A stretch of 64,000 nucleotides of DNA from Neoarius graeffei (GCF_027579695.1 NC_083570.1:11220051-11284050), one strand, 5' to 3'. Positions 32,157 to 43,165 are shown, counted from the stretch's first letter. Program-made: numbers and translations. The notes: a model not told the origin generated them from the sequence alone.

Positions 32157-32334
32157 TTAACAATAAATCTCATAGTAATTATTACGATTAAAATGATTCA
32201 TATAGGTAGCGGTCTGAGTGAATGACCTTGACACACGTCAGCGGGAAGGCTATCGGTCTCATTGCCATTTTTGCTATACTAAAACGCACAGCTAACTGCA
32301 ACTTCAATCTTCCATTTTGAGCTAATTTATCGGC
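32157..32334 (+). promoter_or_regulatory. Likely 5' region of the THAP-type gene
   Basis: This stretch separates the Kolobok-type element from the ATG at 32335. It has no TATA box at a clear position. I infer a leader or promoter role from position only. Confidence 0.25.
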
Positions 32335-32604
32335 ATGCCACGTAAATGTAGCAACACAACAGAAGGTGGATTTACGTTGCGTTCATGGCCCAAGAACGTT
32401 CAAGCTGCAAAGATTTGGACGCGTCTTACGAGAAATTCACGGGCCTATTGGGCGCCTACGAAGTGGTCTGTCCTCTGCTTTGCACATTTTGCTGAAGACT
32501 CGTACGAGACCTCTGATCTGTTGAGGAGCATTGGCTATACGTCTGTATTGAAAGAGGGTGCAGTACCAACAATTAAAGGAAAAGAAAACCATAAGAAAAG
32601 GAAA
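32335..32604 (+). CDS. THAP-type gene, exon 1 (finger incomplete)
   Basis: Ninety codons run from MPRKCSNTTEGGFTLRSWP to a GTAAGT donor (phase 0). The second half follows the THAP pattern: Cys48-x2-His51 in LCFAHF, an upstream W-x-P type segment (YWAPTKW) and EGAVPTI at the end, with a basic HKKRK tail. The first half has Cys5 but lacks the partner Cys two to four residues on, so the zinc site may not form. Exons at 33631 and 33781 continue in a compatible frame. It may be a host gene or an old transposase. Confidence 0.55.
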
Positions 32605-33630
32605 GTAAGTTCAGTTGCACCAGTTCTCCCGGAGTGTGAGCCGAGCAGTAATGGCGGAGTACTCGGTATGGAGAATGAGTGGACCAGTCATCAGATTTTT
32701 CCACTGGATATATGCGTAGCTCAGCAGCAATATCTCGCTTTTACGTGGAAGAAGCGAATGAACGAAGAACTGAAAGTCAGATGTACATGCATGTACATGT
32801 ATGTTGCATAAGTTATAACACCTGTTTTAATGAGTCACATGAGACTGTCAGTTCAATTCCATCCAGTTCTCTAGATGGCTTTGTTCTCTGGCTTTATTTT
32901 GTAAGGTGGGGGCCTCCGTGGCCAACATGTTACTATTGGATTTGCTTTCCGATGGTTCGAACTGATACGGTTCTGTGTGTGTAGTAGTAGTATGTACACG
33001 CACTCCAATTTCAGGACCATCACAGTCAGATGTACGGTATTACTATCTGAGGAATCCAAAGAATCTCCAATAAATCCAAACAAAGAGGCCATTGCAACCG
33101 CTCTCGCCTGCCGAGTCTGGCTTTGGTCTATAGCTGTTAAAGGCCTCGGCCTTAAAACCGGTTACCGCTGTGATGTCACGCACTCGGGGCTGGCTGGCTC
33201 AGCAGGGCAGCTTGAATGCCAACTTTGCGGTCGATTTTAACTCTCAAAAAAAAAATTTTTTTTATTCACAATTATTATGCAGCATACAAGAGTCAAGGAT
33301 GGCGATACTGTCCACTCAAAAATGTATTTAAGAATAAACGTTCTGCGTATCTCCTTTAAGGTGAATTGAACCTGTTTGAAATTTTAAGGTTAAGTCCCTA
33401 CGATAATCACGGAGTTGGCACAAAGGAAAAAGCCATTGCAAGATTAATTTATTATATCACTGTGATAAACTTCCCTGTGTATTTATGAATCTTGTCATTC
33501 CCTTTTTGTCCACTGAAACACGTGACGTGTTATTGCATCCAAAAACATGATTTGAATGGACACTCTATCCTGTTATCTCTCTCAACTAACTCATTGGGGG
33601 GGGGGGGGGGGGGGGGTTCTGTATTTACAG
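32605..33630. other. Intron of the THAP-type gene
   Basis: No element ends are recognised. It carries TATCTCCTTTAAGG at about 33349, a 22-base G run at 33596-33616, and AT-rich stretches. If the donor at 32605 is not used, the frame stays open to 32811. Confidence 0.45.
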
Positions 33631-33697
33631 GCTCTGAAAGAGATTCTCTCACAACATGAGCAAAATGTACGCCCTTCAAATAATACTGCATCTCCAG
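33631..33697 (+). CDS. THAP-type gene, probable exon 2
   Basis: The 67-base exon lies between GTATTTACAG and a GTACTAATG donor. It reads ALKEILSQHEQNVRPSNN and then TASP. The frame joins exon 1 (phase 0) and leaves one base for exon 3. The assignment rests on splice sites and an open frame only. Confidence 0.5.
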
Positions 33698-33780
33698 GTA
33701 CTAATGACACATCCATCTTGCATCAAATACCCTCTGTAAACAAAATAAACTGTCTAAACAACCACTCTCTCCTCCTTTAG

Positions 33781-33950
33781 GTATTTTGTCCGAGTGTGCT
33801 ATAGACAAATTACCTGAGGCATCTGGGTCTGCTGTAGTACAAATGGCAGCTCCTCCTTCTTCAGATACTGCATCATCGGCACAAACACAAACGGCCTTTC
33901 CACCCTCTCCATCTACAGCATCTGAAACGGCCTCTCCCTCAATTGATATG
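33781..33950 (+). CDS. THAP-type gene, probable exon 3
   Basis: The 170-base exon lies between CTCCTCCTTTAG and a GTGAGT donor, completing the split codon from exon 2. The product is rich in Ser, Ala, Pro and Thr (SSDTASSAQTQTAFPPSPST), a disordered linker of the sort found after THAP fingers. The following intron is occupied by the inverted H1 element and its Tc1 insert, and no later exon was found. Confidence 0.5.
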
Positions 33951-34121
33951 GTGAGTTTATTAAAAAATGAATAAGGCCATCCTTAAAAAAGATCGGTTTC
34001 CTGTCCACCGGGTGAGCAAAACAAATTTTCAGTAGGGAGGGAGATATATATGGATAAGAAATCGCAATGCTGTGTTTGGTTTTCTTTCAGTACTTTTTTA
34101 TTACAAAAGCAGATACATTTA

Positions 34122-35716
34122 CAACCCCGATTCCAAAAAAGTTGGTACAAAGTAGAAATTGTAAATAAAAACGGAATGCAATAATTTACAAATCTCAAAA
34201 ACTGATATTGTATTCACAATAGAACATAGACAACATATCAAATGTCGAAAGTGAGACATTTTGAAATTTCATGCCAAATATTGGCTCATTTGAAATTTCA
34301 TGACAGCAACACATCTCAAAAAAGTTGGGACAGGGGCAATAAGAGGCTGGAAAAGTTAAAGGTACAAAAAAGGAACAGCTGGAGGACCAAATCGCAACTC
34401 ATTAGGTCAATTGGCCTAACATGACTGGGTATAAAAAGAGCATCTTGGAGTGGCAGCGGCTCTCAGAAGTAAGATGGGAAGAGGATCACCAATCCCCCTA
34501 ATTCTGCGCCGACAAATAGTGGAGCAATATCAGAAAGGAGTTCGACAGTGTAAAACTGCAAAGAGTTTGAACATATCATCATCTACAGTGCATAATATCA
34601 TCAAAAGAGTCAGAGAATCTAGAAGAATCTCTGTGCGTAAGGGTCAAGGCCGGAAAACCATACTGGGTGCCCGTGATCTTCGGGCCCTTAGACGGCACTG
34701 CATCACATACAGGCATGCTTCTGTATTGGAAATCACAAAATGGGCTCAGGAATATTTCCAGAGAACATTATCTGTGAACACAATTCACCGTGCCATCCAC
34801 CGTTGCCAGCTAAAACTCTATAGTTCAAAGAAGAAGCCGTATCTAAACATGATCCAGAAGCGCAGATGTCTTCTCTGGGCCAAGGCTCATTTAAAATGGA
34901 CTGTGGCAAAGTGGAAAACTGTTCTGTGGTCAGACGAATCAAAATTTGAAGTTCTTTATGGAAATCAGGGACGCCGTGTCATTCGGACTAAAGAGGGGAA
35001 GGACGACCCAAGTTATCATCAGCGCTCAGTTCAGAAGCCTGCATCTCTGATGGTATGGGGTTGCATTAGTGCATGTGGCATGGGCAGCTTACACATCTGG
35101 AAAGACACCATCAATGCTGAAAGGTATATCCAGGTTCTAGAGCAACATATGCTCCCATCCAGACGACGTCTCTTTCAGGGAAGACCTTGCATTTTCCAAC
35201 ATGACAATGCCAAACCACATACTGCATCAATTACAGCATCATGGCTGCGTAGAAGAAGGGTCCGGGTACTGAACTGGCCAGCCTGCAGTCCAGATCTTTC
35301 ACCCATAGAAAACATTTGGCGCATCATAAAACGGAAGATACGACAAAAAAGACCTAAGACAGTTGAGCAACTAGAATCCTACATTAGACAAGAATGGGTT
35401 AACATTCCTATCCCTAAACTTGAGCAACTTGTCTCCTCAGTCCCCAGACGTTTACAGACTGTTGTAAAGAGAAAAGGGGATGTCTCACAGTGGGAAACAT
35501 GGCCTTGTCCCAACTTTTTTGAGATGTGTTGTTGTCTTGAAATTTAAAATCACCTAATTTTTCTCTTTAAATGATACATTTTCTCAGTTTAAACATTTGA
35601 TATGTCATCTATGTTCTATTCTGAATAAAATATGGAATTTTGAAACTTCCACATCATTGCTTTCCGTTTTTATTTACAATTTGTACTTTGTCCCAACTTT
35701 TTTGGAATCGGGGTTG
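34122..35716 (+). mobile_element. Tc1-like DD34E element, intact
   Basis: The ends CAACCCCGATTCCAAAAAAG are inverted with TA on both sides (34120-34121 and 35717-35718). The terminal 33 bases differ at about one site between ends. A second internal pair (ACATCTCAAAAAAGTTGGGA at about 34311 and its complement near 35510) gives the IR/DR layout of many vertebrate Tc1 elements. The transposase frame is unbroken, so it may be recently active. Confidence 0.95.
34474..35547 (+). CDS. Tc1-like transposase (DD34E), intact
   Basis: The 357-residue protein has an N-terminal pair of helix-turn-helix domains (MGRGSPIPLILRRQIVEQY to about residue 115, with SSSTVHNIIKRVRES) for binding the terminal repeats. 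A catalytic DDE domain follows: Asp154 in LWSDESKF, Asp244 in FQHDNAKPHT and Glu279 in SPDLSPIENIW. Exactly 34 residues lie between the last two. The Gly-rich-box position reads MVWGCISACGMG. I chose this ATG over the one at 34450 because the family start is MGxGS. The C-terminal residues run into the 3' inner repeat. It would cut and paste the element at TA sites. Confidence 0.93.
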   Translation: MGRGSPIPLILRRQIVEQYQKGVRQCKTAKSLNISSSTVHNIIKRVRESRRISVRKGQGRKTILGARDLRALRRHCITYRHASVLEITKWAQEYFQRTLSVNTIHRAIHRCQLKLYSSKKKPYLNMIQKRRCLLWAKAHLKWTVAKWKTVLWSDESKFEVLYGNQGRRVIRTKEGKDDPSYHQRSVQKPASLMVWGCISACGMGSLHIWKDTINAERYIQVLEQHMLPSRRRLFQGRPCIFQHDNAKPHTASITASWLRRRRVRVLNWPACSPDLSPIENIWRIIKRKIRQKRPKTVEQLESYIRQEWVNIPIPKLEQLVSSVPRRLQTVVKRKGDVSQWETWPCPNFFEMCCCLEI

Positions 35717-36011
35717 TAAATAAAATGACAGTTTAATCAACTGAAACTTGTACAAAAACTTTATTATAAAACCTACCGTGCAGGAACAGGCGTCACCACA
35801 GACGGTCCTCGACATTTCACTGCCTCTTTGATTATGTCCTGGCGGCCGTCTAAATACCACAAGTAGTTTGTAACGTTCATTACTACATTTGTTCCTTCAG
35901 TTTGGCCAATATGTCTAGATAGACAAGGTCCTTCTCTCTGGATGTCTTTTTATAATTTCATTGTGTAATTCGTTCTTTTTATTTGCTACACACACAGTTT
36001 TTAATTCTGTC

Positions 36012-36393
36012 CAGCCAACCTGCATTAGTTCCGTAAGCATGTTTTTTTTGTTCAGTTCCGTTCTCATTTTGAATAGATCTATTAGGTTCTCCTACAGATC
36101 TGTCAGGGTCATTAACAAAGTAGGTAATGAATTTCGCATAACAAAACTCAAAAGCTGTTTGTAACGTCTCGGATGGATCAAGATCAAACGAATTTTCCAG
36201 TAACGGTTTGTGACGGTCCGACACGCGGACTTTTTGTAGTTCTAAATCGACCGTTAGGCCTAGTTCGGATGAAATTACACTATTAAAATGATTTGTTTTT
36301 CTGAATCTTTACTATTTTGTTGTTCGCTAGAATACTATTTTGCGATTTCACACTTAAGCAAATGTTTGAAAACTCCGGATCTCCTTCCTTCAT
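36012..36393 (-). pseudogene. Unknown H1 protein, broken copy with longer C-terminus
   Basis: The minus-strand ATG at 36393 starts MKEGDPEFSNICLSV and matches the ORF of H1 copy 1 (30438). An 11-base deletion near 36290 shifts the frame. A second open piece follows from about 36224, with MSDRHKPLLENSFDLDPSE, TAFEFCYAKFITYFVND and a stop after NCVCSK near 35979. The family protein is therefore longer than copy 1 shows, roughly 140 residues. No known domain is recognised. Confidence 0.5.
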
Positions 36394-36664
36394 GGTGGCT
36401 GCCATTTTTTTGTGCCGCACGGCGCATGCGCAGAGTTGATTCGATTCTATATTCTGCGCGGAATGCGCAAATGTCAAGTTCGATTTTAGATTTACGAACC
36501 TGAAAAAAATGTCGAAAAACTGGCGTTAAAAAAAAAATTTCAACCGCACAAACGGCACTCACCCGGCCGGTGGACCGGAAACAGAGCATTTTTTAACAAT
36601 GGCCCAACGTTAATTGCACGCTGAAACAAAGGTAGGAAAAAAAAAACACACACACGCCCCTCTA

Positions 36665-36875
36665 CTTAATGTTGTAGCACAAAATAGAAAGGGTCTATAC
36701 GGTCCTAACTGGTACTGTTAGAACCAGAAAAGGTTCTGGTTTTATAAGCAACTTAGTTTGGAGGTGAACCCAAAGAAATTCCTGGCTGTTCCATGCTCTT
36801 TGTGCACAATTCATATGGCACAATGCGCCACCCACTCCTGCCAGCTCCAGAACTGAAAGTGCCTGCCATTATTTA
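36665..36875 (-). repeat. Right arm of outermost inverted repeat
   Basis: Its complement matches 7306-7436 plus 29294-29345 imperfectly. Landmarks are TGTGCCATATGAATTGTGC, AGCCAGGAATTTC and TTTTGTGCTACAAC. It is diverged and therefore old relative to the elements between the arms. Confidence 0.5.
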
Positions 36876-37463
36876 CCCGTGAGGTTACAAAGATGACAAT
36901 TACAGAGACGCTGCGTTATCATAACCGTGAAAGTTGAACACCAAATCAGTAAAACAAAAATAAATATGCAAACTATGATTTATACCATGTATTAACTTCC
37001 TGGGTTCTAGAAAACCGCTCCGAGTGACTTGGCTTGCGTATTCATCCGCCTCTTTCTCTGTGGCTATAAGGTTCTCAATCGTCCTCAAACAACCAACCAA
37101 AGATTGAGGACGAATTTGAAGCGTTTTCGTCATCTTTTTTTAAAAGAATCAGTCTCAAGAACGCACGCCATTGCAGAGAATCGTATACAGTCTGTGTGGG
37201 CACAAAAGAAGGCAGTGGCGCATATGATGTCACACATGCAGCAGAATATTTTGGAACAGAATTCAGATGCAAAAAATTTCTTTTTTTGAACCAGTTTTTT
37301 ATTTATCGGTGAATTTTACAACCTATTTGAACATATCACACACACAACCTGGGATTTTATGATGTAATTATCGTTAGACTAACACTTTAATGGTGAAGCT
37401 ATCCAAGTTGCTCATTTTATCAATTTTCTCATTATGAAATGAAAGTAGGCCTACAAATAAATG
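36876..37463. other. Unassigned stretch
   Basis: Open frames occur on both strands (for example 37029-37289 plus and 37075-37272 minus), but none has a recognised motif, splice context or homologous second copy here. Confidence 0.45.
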
Positions 37464-37467
37464 TATA

Positions 37468-38344
37468 GAGGGCTACCGCATGACGTCACCGTACCGTGAG
37501 ATTTTGTTAGGGCGCCATATTGGAAGACCAAGTACGTACGTACGTACGTACATACATACATACTCACTAGGGCTGCAACTAACGATTATTTTAATAATCG
37601 ATTAATCTGTCGATTATTTTTTCGATTAATCGATGAATCGGATAAAAAACAAACAAAAAAGCATTAATTTCCAGCCCTTTATTCAAAAAAAAAATTCACA
37701 GTGCAAAAAATCTTTAGTGCAAAAACACGTTGATCCTTGATCATCCCTGAGCAGTAAAAAAAATAATAATAATAAAAAATAAGCTTTTTTAAAATAAAGT
37801 GCACAAAAAGAGGTATATATTTTTTTTAAAGGGATCCGAGTGGTCAGAACAATAAATAAATTATAAAAAAATAAAGAAAAATACAAATCAGAAAACGCTC
37901 ACAGTTGCACAAACTCACACACACACACTCTCTCTCACTCCCTTTGCTCACACACTTTGCATTGCAATGCAAAAATGTGAGCATGTCCACATGCTCCTGA
38001 CTCAGGCTCGCTTGTCAAGCTAGACATCGAGCAAACACCAGCACCAGACGAGCTTTGGAGGGATGTTAACGTTACGTTTCATAGCTCCTCGGTTTGCTCC
38101 CCTTGTGTCTCAATCACAGCTGGTATTCTGTAGAAAGACTTCTTTTCAACTTTCCCATCAGCTTTGTTAGAACCCTAACACAGCACAAAAGTTTACCATT
38201 GTAGGTTTTCGATGAACCAAGTGCCTCGTGGGTTCACATACCGCGCGCTGCCGTTATTTCCCCCTAATCACGAGTTTGTCGGTCTTCCAATATGGCGCAG
38301 GGTTTGTTTACTTCCGGTTTCGGGTGACGTCAGTGCAAGGGGTC
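37468..38344. mobile_element. MITE with TATA duplication and hAT 5' end inside
   Basis: The ends are GAGGGCTACCGCATGACGTC and the complement of GACCCCTTGCACTGACGTCA. CGCCATATTGGAAGACC is inverted just inside both ends, and the 4-bp repeat TATA flanks it. At 37568 a hAT-type end (TAGGGCTGCAACTAACG) begins with ATCGATTAATC repeats. Its other end is not visible, so it is truncated. No protein. Confidence 0.7.
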
Positions 38345-38352
38345 TATAAAAG

Positions 38353-38460
38353 AGTATGATTAGATAGATTAGATTAGATAAAACTTTAGTGATCCCTTTG
38401 GGAGGGTTCCCTCAGGGAAATTAAGATTCCAGCAGCATCATTACAGATAAACAGAAAAAA
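38353..38460 (-). repeat. LINE/SINE tail remnant
   Basis: GATTAGATAGATTAGATTAG leads into ACTTTAGTGATCCC and GGGAAATTAAG. This is the reverse of a tail common to many fish non-LTR elements. The body is not identified. Bases 38461-38933 hold nothing recognised. Confidence 0.5.
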
Positions 38461-38933
38461 GAAATAGAGAAACTTCTAGATAAATTAAAATAAATTAAGT
38501 ATTTACATATACAAATATAAAAAGAATAAGATATGGGGGGGAATGCTTGTTGATTTCAGAAAACAAAATTAATTAAAACTTGTGCACCAAGTTCTTTAAT
38601 AGGAAAAAAGATGTGTATGTTGTACAATCGGTCTTCCTCAGAAAAAGAACAGTTCAAAGAAATCACTAAAATCCCAATGCTGCCATGATATTCAACAGTG
38701 TGTGTGTGAACTTCTGACCTCACCTGTGCCTATTTTAAACTATCAAAGCTGAGACTTTGATAAATCTGTTAACTCAAATTGAAGTATTTTTCAAGTGTAG
38801 ATTGTAAATCTGTCAATGTAAGACATATTTATGGGAATGTGAAAGAGCCTGAACATCCCACAGCTCTCTATTGACTTGCACTGGTTTACATTTAAGTTTT
38901 ACCTGAAACAAGATGGCCGACACGTTACCATAT

Positions 38934-40075
38934 CAGGGTTCCCGTGGGTCCTTAAAAAGTCTTAAATGCAACTTTGAGTTTTCAGGGCCTAAAAACGTCT
39001 TAAATTGTTTGGAATGACTGGAATTTTCGAAAGGGAGGTATTAAATTTAATATTGGACCGAACGAGTGAAATGTCTCCATCTGGTTTGGGGTATTTTTTT
39101 AACCGTAACTTTAAAAGTGACCAGCGGACCTTTTGGGGGCAGCATTGGTTTTGTGCGTTCTGTGCATTCTGTAGATCAAGAACTAACGTTAGGAGGCTAC
39201 TGGAGGCGGGGCGGTGTGGTGCGGTGGTTGTGAAGAGTGAGAGATTCGCAGGTAGCTTACGTGGGTGCTAGAAAGCGTTGATAATTATGGGAAGATGTCT
39301 GTTTAACGACAAGTGGTTGGGGGATGACACATGCCCCCAAAATAATAAGAAGAATCGTTTGCGATAAAAAGTGCTGGATCGCACAAATGTGTTTAAAGAC
39401 GATAACGCAGCGCTGGGGACACGGCGGACTGGGAAACTGGCTTTTCATGGACACAAGGCGTGCACGCGTGTGTGTGTTAGAGGTCAAGCGCTCCGGAGTG
39501 AAACGCAGGGTGGGTCACGCATGCGCACAAGAGTCGGGTGGAAAATGGGACTTGTAGGACATAATAATAATAATAATAATATGATTAGCATCATTTTTTT
39601 ACATAATTAATATTGTTTGTTGTACTAAGTTTAATATAAATATATAAACAACCTTTATTTCAAAACTCAATTAAAAAGAACTCCAGAAAATACAATAATT
39701 CTAAATATAGTACAATATAAATAATTTGTATAAAAAGTTGTTTTATTACCTATCGTCTACAACAGTGTTTTTAATAAGAATAATATTAACAACCACTAAT
39801 AATAATAATAATAATAATAATTATTATTATTATTATTATTATTATTAGTAGTAGTAGTAGTAATTATTATTGATTATTAATCATTACTACTTATGAATTA
39901 GTGATTAATAAGTACTAGAGATTATTAAATGTTATAAAGTTGTTATTAAAAATTATTACAAATAATTATTAAAGTAGTAATTGGTATAATACAAACAAAT
40001 ACTCATGGATTATAGATAATTTTTTAAATAGTGAACATTGATATAAAATAATTGTGCTGCTACTACTACTACTAC

Positions 40076-40109
<34 letters not shown>

Positions 40110-41243
40110 CAATAATACTACTAGTAGTACTTGTTGTTAATATTATTATTAGTACAATTGTTATATCAATGTTCACTATTAAAAACAAATTATCTATAAT
40201 CCATGAATAATTGTTTGCATCACTACTGCTGCTACTACTACTAATAATAATTACTACTTTTTAATAATAATTTTAACTAATCTTATAACTAAATTTTATA
40301 GCATTTTAATAATCACTACTTATTAGTACGATTAAGTAGTACTAGTTAATAATAATTACTACTTATTAATTATTAAATTACATTTTGATAATCACTGCTT
40401 ATTAAGTAGTAATAATACTGAATTATAATAATTGCTACTCAATTATTAATATAGCTAATACGTAGTGATTATTAAAATGTTATAAAATTGAGTTAATTTT
40501 TTAAAATTATTATTAAAAAAGTTATTATTAGTAGTAGTAATACAAACAATTATTCATGGATTATAGATAATTGGCTAATGATTATTTTTGAATAATGAAC
40601 ATTGATATAACAATTGCACTGATTAGTTTACAGTTATTACAACACATTGATTAATATTGATAATGGTTATGAAAGGTGACAGTTGTTTTTCTGTGTTTAA
40701 TGTAACGCTCTGATTGTATGACTGCATAAACAGGTTCATGCTGTTACCTGCTGTAATGCAGAAGATCCTCGAGAACTTCCTCAGCCAGCTGTATACTGTA
40801 CCACACTCACACTGATTTTGCCATCGGACACAAAATCACACATCAAAGATAATCTTTGGGGATTGAAACAATGCCGGCTAAGGTTGTTCAGCTGGTTCTA
40901 CTTGCCGTTTATTGTTTTCGTTTTTTGAAATGGTTCATGGTGTTTTCTCCAGTAAACCCCAGTCTTCTCCTTGCTGCTACAGTAGTTCTGCAGCCCAGAA
41001 CACACGACTTTGCTTCAGCTGTTTGCATGTCTAACAGTTGCCATTGATGCACCCTGTTGTTCACCAATTGTGTGCATTCTTCTTAAAGTTGGTAAAAAAA
41101 AACTATTGCAGAAAACAGTTTTAAGCTGTCGTATTTGTCATTTTCTTTGCCATGGTACAGTCTTAATTTTTCCATTTAGAGGTCTTGAAAAGGTCTTAAA
41201 AGTCTTTTTAAATTTATACTTGGAAAAATGTGCAGATACCCTG
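38934..41243. mobile_element. hAT-like element with AT-rich core
   Basis: The ends are CAGGGTTCCCGTGGGTCC and GCAGATACCCTG, with AAAGTCTTAAA words near both. No target duplication is seen. At 39287 an ATG opens MGRCLFNDKWLGDD and soon stops, which resembles the start of a fish transposon-derived zinc-finger protein. The core 39559-40660 is almost pure A/T with (TAA)n, (TAG)n and inverted TTATTAATA-type blocks. Confidence 0.55.
39559..40660. repeat. AT-rich (TAA/TTA)n block with inverted segments
   Basis: The block is more than 1 kb of A/T with runs of AAT, ATT, TAG and ACT units. GGATTATAGATAATT (about 40006 and 40558) and its complement (about 40187) recur, so hairpins can form. No coding content. 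Confidence 0.8.
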
Positions 41244-41287
41244 ATATTCCACCCAATAGTGTTTAAAGTCGGCGTTTTCGATCACAG

Positions 41288-41626
41288 GAATTAACTCTTC
41301 CTCCTGCTCACTGTTCCACCGGCCCTGGAGATGTAGAGTGTGATTTTTGCACCGAGAGGAAACACAAAGCCGTCAAGTCCTGTCTGATTTGTCTGACCTC
41401 CTTTTGTGAAACTCATCTGAAACCTCATAACGAAGTTCCGGCTTTGAAAAGGCACAAGCTGGAAGAGGCCACGACGCAGCTGCAGAAGATGATCTGCCCA
41501 CAGCATTACAAGCTGATGGAGGTTTACTGTCGTACTGACCAAAGCGCCATCTGTTGCATGTGTATGATGGATGAACACGCAGGTCATGACACCATCATGC
41601 TTGCATCAGAAAGAAACAAGAAAGAG
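41288..41626 (+). CDS. TRIM-type gene, B-box exon (5'-truncated)
   Basis: The 113-codon exon lies between a GATCACAG acceptor and a GTGAGG donor. It contains a B-box-1-like zinc site (CDFCTERKHKAVKSCLICLT, then FCETHLKPH) and B-box 2 (ICPQHYKLMEVYCR, then CCMCMMDEHAGHD). This pair, with the EVYCRTDQ core, is typical of fish TRIM25/finTRIM-like E3 ubiquitin ligases of innate immunity. In that family the same exon normally begins with a RING finger. Here the sequence upstream is the end of a hAT-like element, so RING is absent and no ATG is available. It is probably a broken or partial gene. Confidence 0.85.
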
Positions 41627-41714
41627 GTGAGGATTAGTGAGGGGTGATTGTCATTACTTGGTGTTGGTATGTAACACTGAGTATAATTGGGGGTTTTCTT
41701 TCTCTCTCTCACAG

Positions 41715-41810
41715 AGTGAGCTAAAGAAGGAGCTGATGAAATCCCAGCAGAGAATCCAGGAGAAGGAGAAGGTGGTGCAGGAGCTGAAACAGTCTGTCAA
41801 CACGATAAAG
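41715..41810 (+). CDS. TRIM-type gene, 96-nt coiled-coil exon
   Basis: Thirty-two codons (SELKKELMKSQQRIQEKEKV and onwards) lie between TCTCACAG and a GTGAGC donor, in phase with the B-box exon. Heptad-like Leu, Val and Ile spacing indicates a coiled coil for dimerisation. The exact 96-nt length matches the conserved TRIM exon. Confidence 0.85.
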
Positions 41811-41948
41811 GTGAGCAGAGCATATTCACCATACTGGACCACGTTTTTATTACTCTTGAAGCCCAAAGGTGTTCAGAGTACCATTTATAAACTTACCAGC
41901 ATGACGATGCATGTCCTGATAGACAAATAGAAGGGTTAAGCTCAGGTA

Positions 41949-42475
41949 TGCCCCTTTTCCACCAAAGCAGTTCCAGGGCTGGTTCGGGGCCAGTGCTTAG
42001 TTTGGAACCGGGTTTTCTGTTTCCACTGACAAAGAACTGGCTCTGGGGCCAGAAAAACCGGTTCCAGGCTAGCACCAACTCTCTGCTGGGCCAGAGGAAA
42101 GAACCGCTTACGTCAGCGGAGGGGGCGGAGTTGTTAAGACCAACAACAATAACAAGACCGCGAAAGATCGCCATTTTTAAGCGGCGAGAAGCAGCAGCTG
42201 TACAAACGCGAAGTCATTTTTTATTATTATTGTTGTTGCTGCTGCTGCTGCTGCTTCTTCTGCGTTGTTTTTGCTTCGATATTCACGCCAAGGTTTATGC
42301 AAACGTAGCGACGTAACTGACGTATACAGCGACGTAATGACGTGGCTTCCCTTAGCACCGTGAGCTATGGAAAAGCAAACTGGTTCTCAGCTGGCTCGCA
42401 AGTTGAACGAGTTGTGAACCAGCACCAGCACTGGCCCCGAACCAGCCCTGGAACTGATTTGGTGGAAAAGGGGTA
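41949..42475. mobile_element. PIF/Harbinger-type MITE (CCCCTTTTCCACC ends)
   Basis: The ends are TGCCCCTTTTCCACCAAA and the complement of TACCCCTTTTCCACCAAA, with the exact 3-bp duplication GTA (41946-41948 and 42476-42478). The terminal word resembles the M1 family, so a related transposase may serve both. It lies in the TRIM intron. Confidence 0.85.
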
Positions 42476-42547
42476 GTAGTGGGGCTATTCTGGTAAATGG
42501 GTGGGGAGAAATAATATAATATTAGTCCTGTTTATTTAGCTGTTTTA

Positions 42548-42846
42548 AGCCTAGGTCACAACCGGACGTACGATTTTTTTGGCTGTGCGATTTTTTTTTT
42601 TTTGGCGTTTCCCAAGTCGCTGCGTTTTGTTGTTCGTGGAGAAAGACACACGTTGGCCGTAAGTTTGTCTTGCAACCTGAAAAAAACGTAAGCGCCCGTA
42701 GAGTTTGTTTGACATGACGACGAACCTCTGCGGCTAGTCTACGGCTCGAAAATCAGCACGTCACACGCGCGCCCTCCGTGCGTTTCTTGCGTTTTTTGCA
42801 CGTAGACCAGCCGTAGGAGCACGTACGGCCGGTTGTGACCGAGGCT
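42548..42846. mobile_element. 299-bp Harbinger-type MITE, uninterrupted
   Basis: The ends are AGCCTAGGTCACAACCGG and the complement of AGCCTCGGTCACAACCGG, with the exact TTA duplication (42545-42547 and 42847-42849). It shows the empty site of the H1 insertion in the sister copy at 29639. Confidence 0.93.
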
Positions 42847-42884
42847 TTAGAAAGGACCTTGTTGTTATGAGGACAGTGATCTAG

Positions 42885-43165
42885 CCATCCATTGTGGGTC
42901 ATGGAGGAAGCTGGAGCCAATCCCAGCTGACTTTGGGTGAGAGGCGGGGTTTACCCTGGACAGGTCACCAATCACAGATGAACAAACATTCGCGCTAGTA
43001 TTCACATCTGTGGGCAATTTAAAGTAGCCAGTTGCCTGAATCGCTATGTCTTTGGACTGTGGGTGGAAGCCGGATCCTCCCACAGGGAAGACCCCAGTCG
43101 ACTGTGAGGTTCGAACCCAGAACTTTCTTGCCGTGAGCCAACAGTGATCATCACTGTACTACCAT
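42885..43165 (-). mobile_element. Diverged old SINE copy
   Basis: The order of blocks matches the young SINE (CTGGAGC, ATCCCAGCTGACTTTGGG, TTTGGACTGTGGG, GTTCGAACCC), but identity is much lower and the tail is lost. It represents an older subfamily. Confidence 0.8.

Larger units (their letters stand above)
33975..36604 (-). mobile_element. Harbinger-type element H1, copy 2, with Tc1 inside
   Basis: The ends are GGCCATCCTTAAAAAAG and TTTTTTAACAATGGCC. TAA lies on the left (33972-33974) and CAA on the right. Without the Tc1 at 34122-35716 it is about 1.03 kb. It retains coding sequence that copy 1 lost, but its frame is broken by an 11-base deletion near 36290. Confidence 0.85.

Noticed and set aside
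37029..37289. Possible exon on either strand between the outer repeat arm and the next MITE
   Set aside because: No recognised motif, no second copy and no consistent splice pattern.
41010..41294. Possible RING exon upstream of the B-box exon
   Set aside because: No Cys/His spacing of a RING finger in any frame; the sequence belongs to the end of the hAT-like element.
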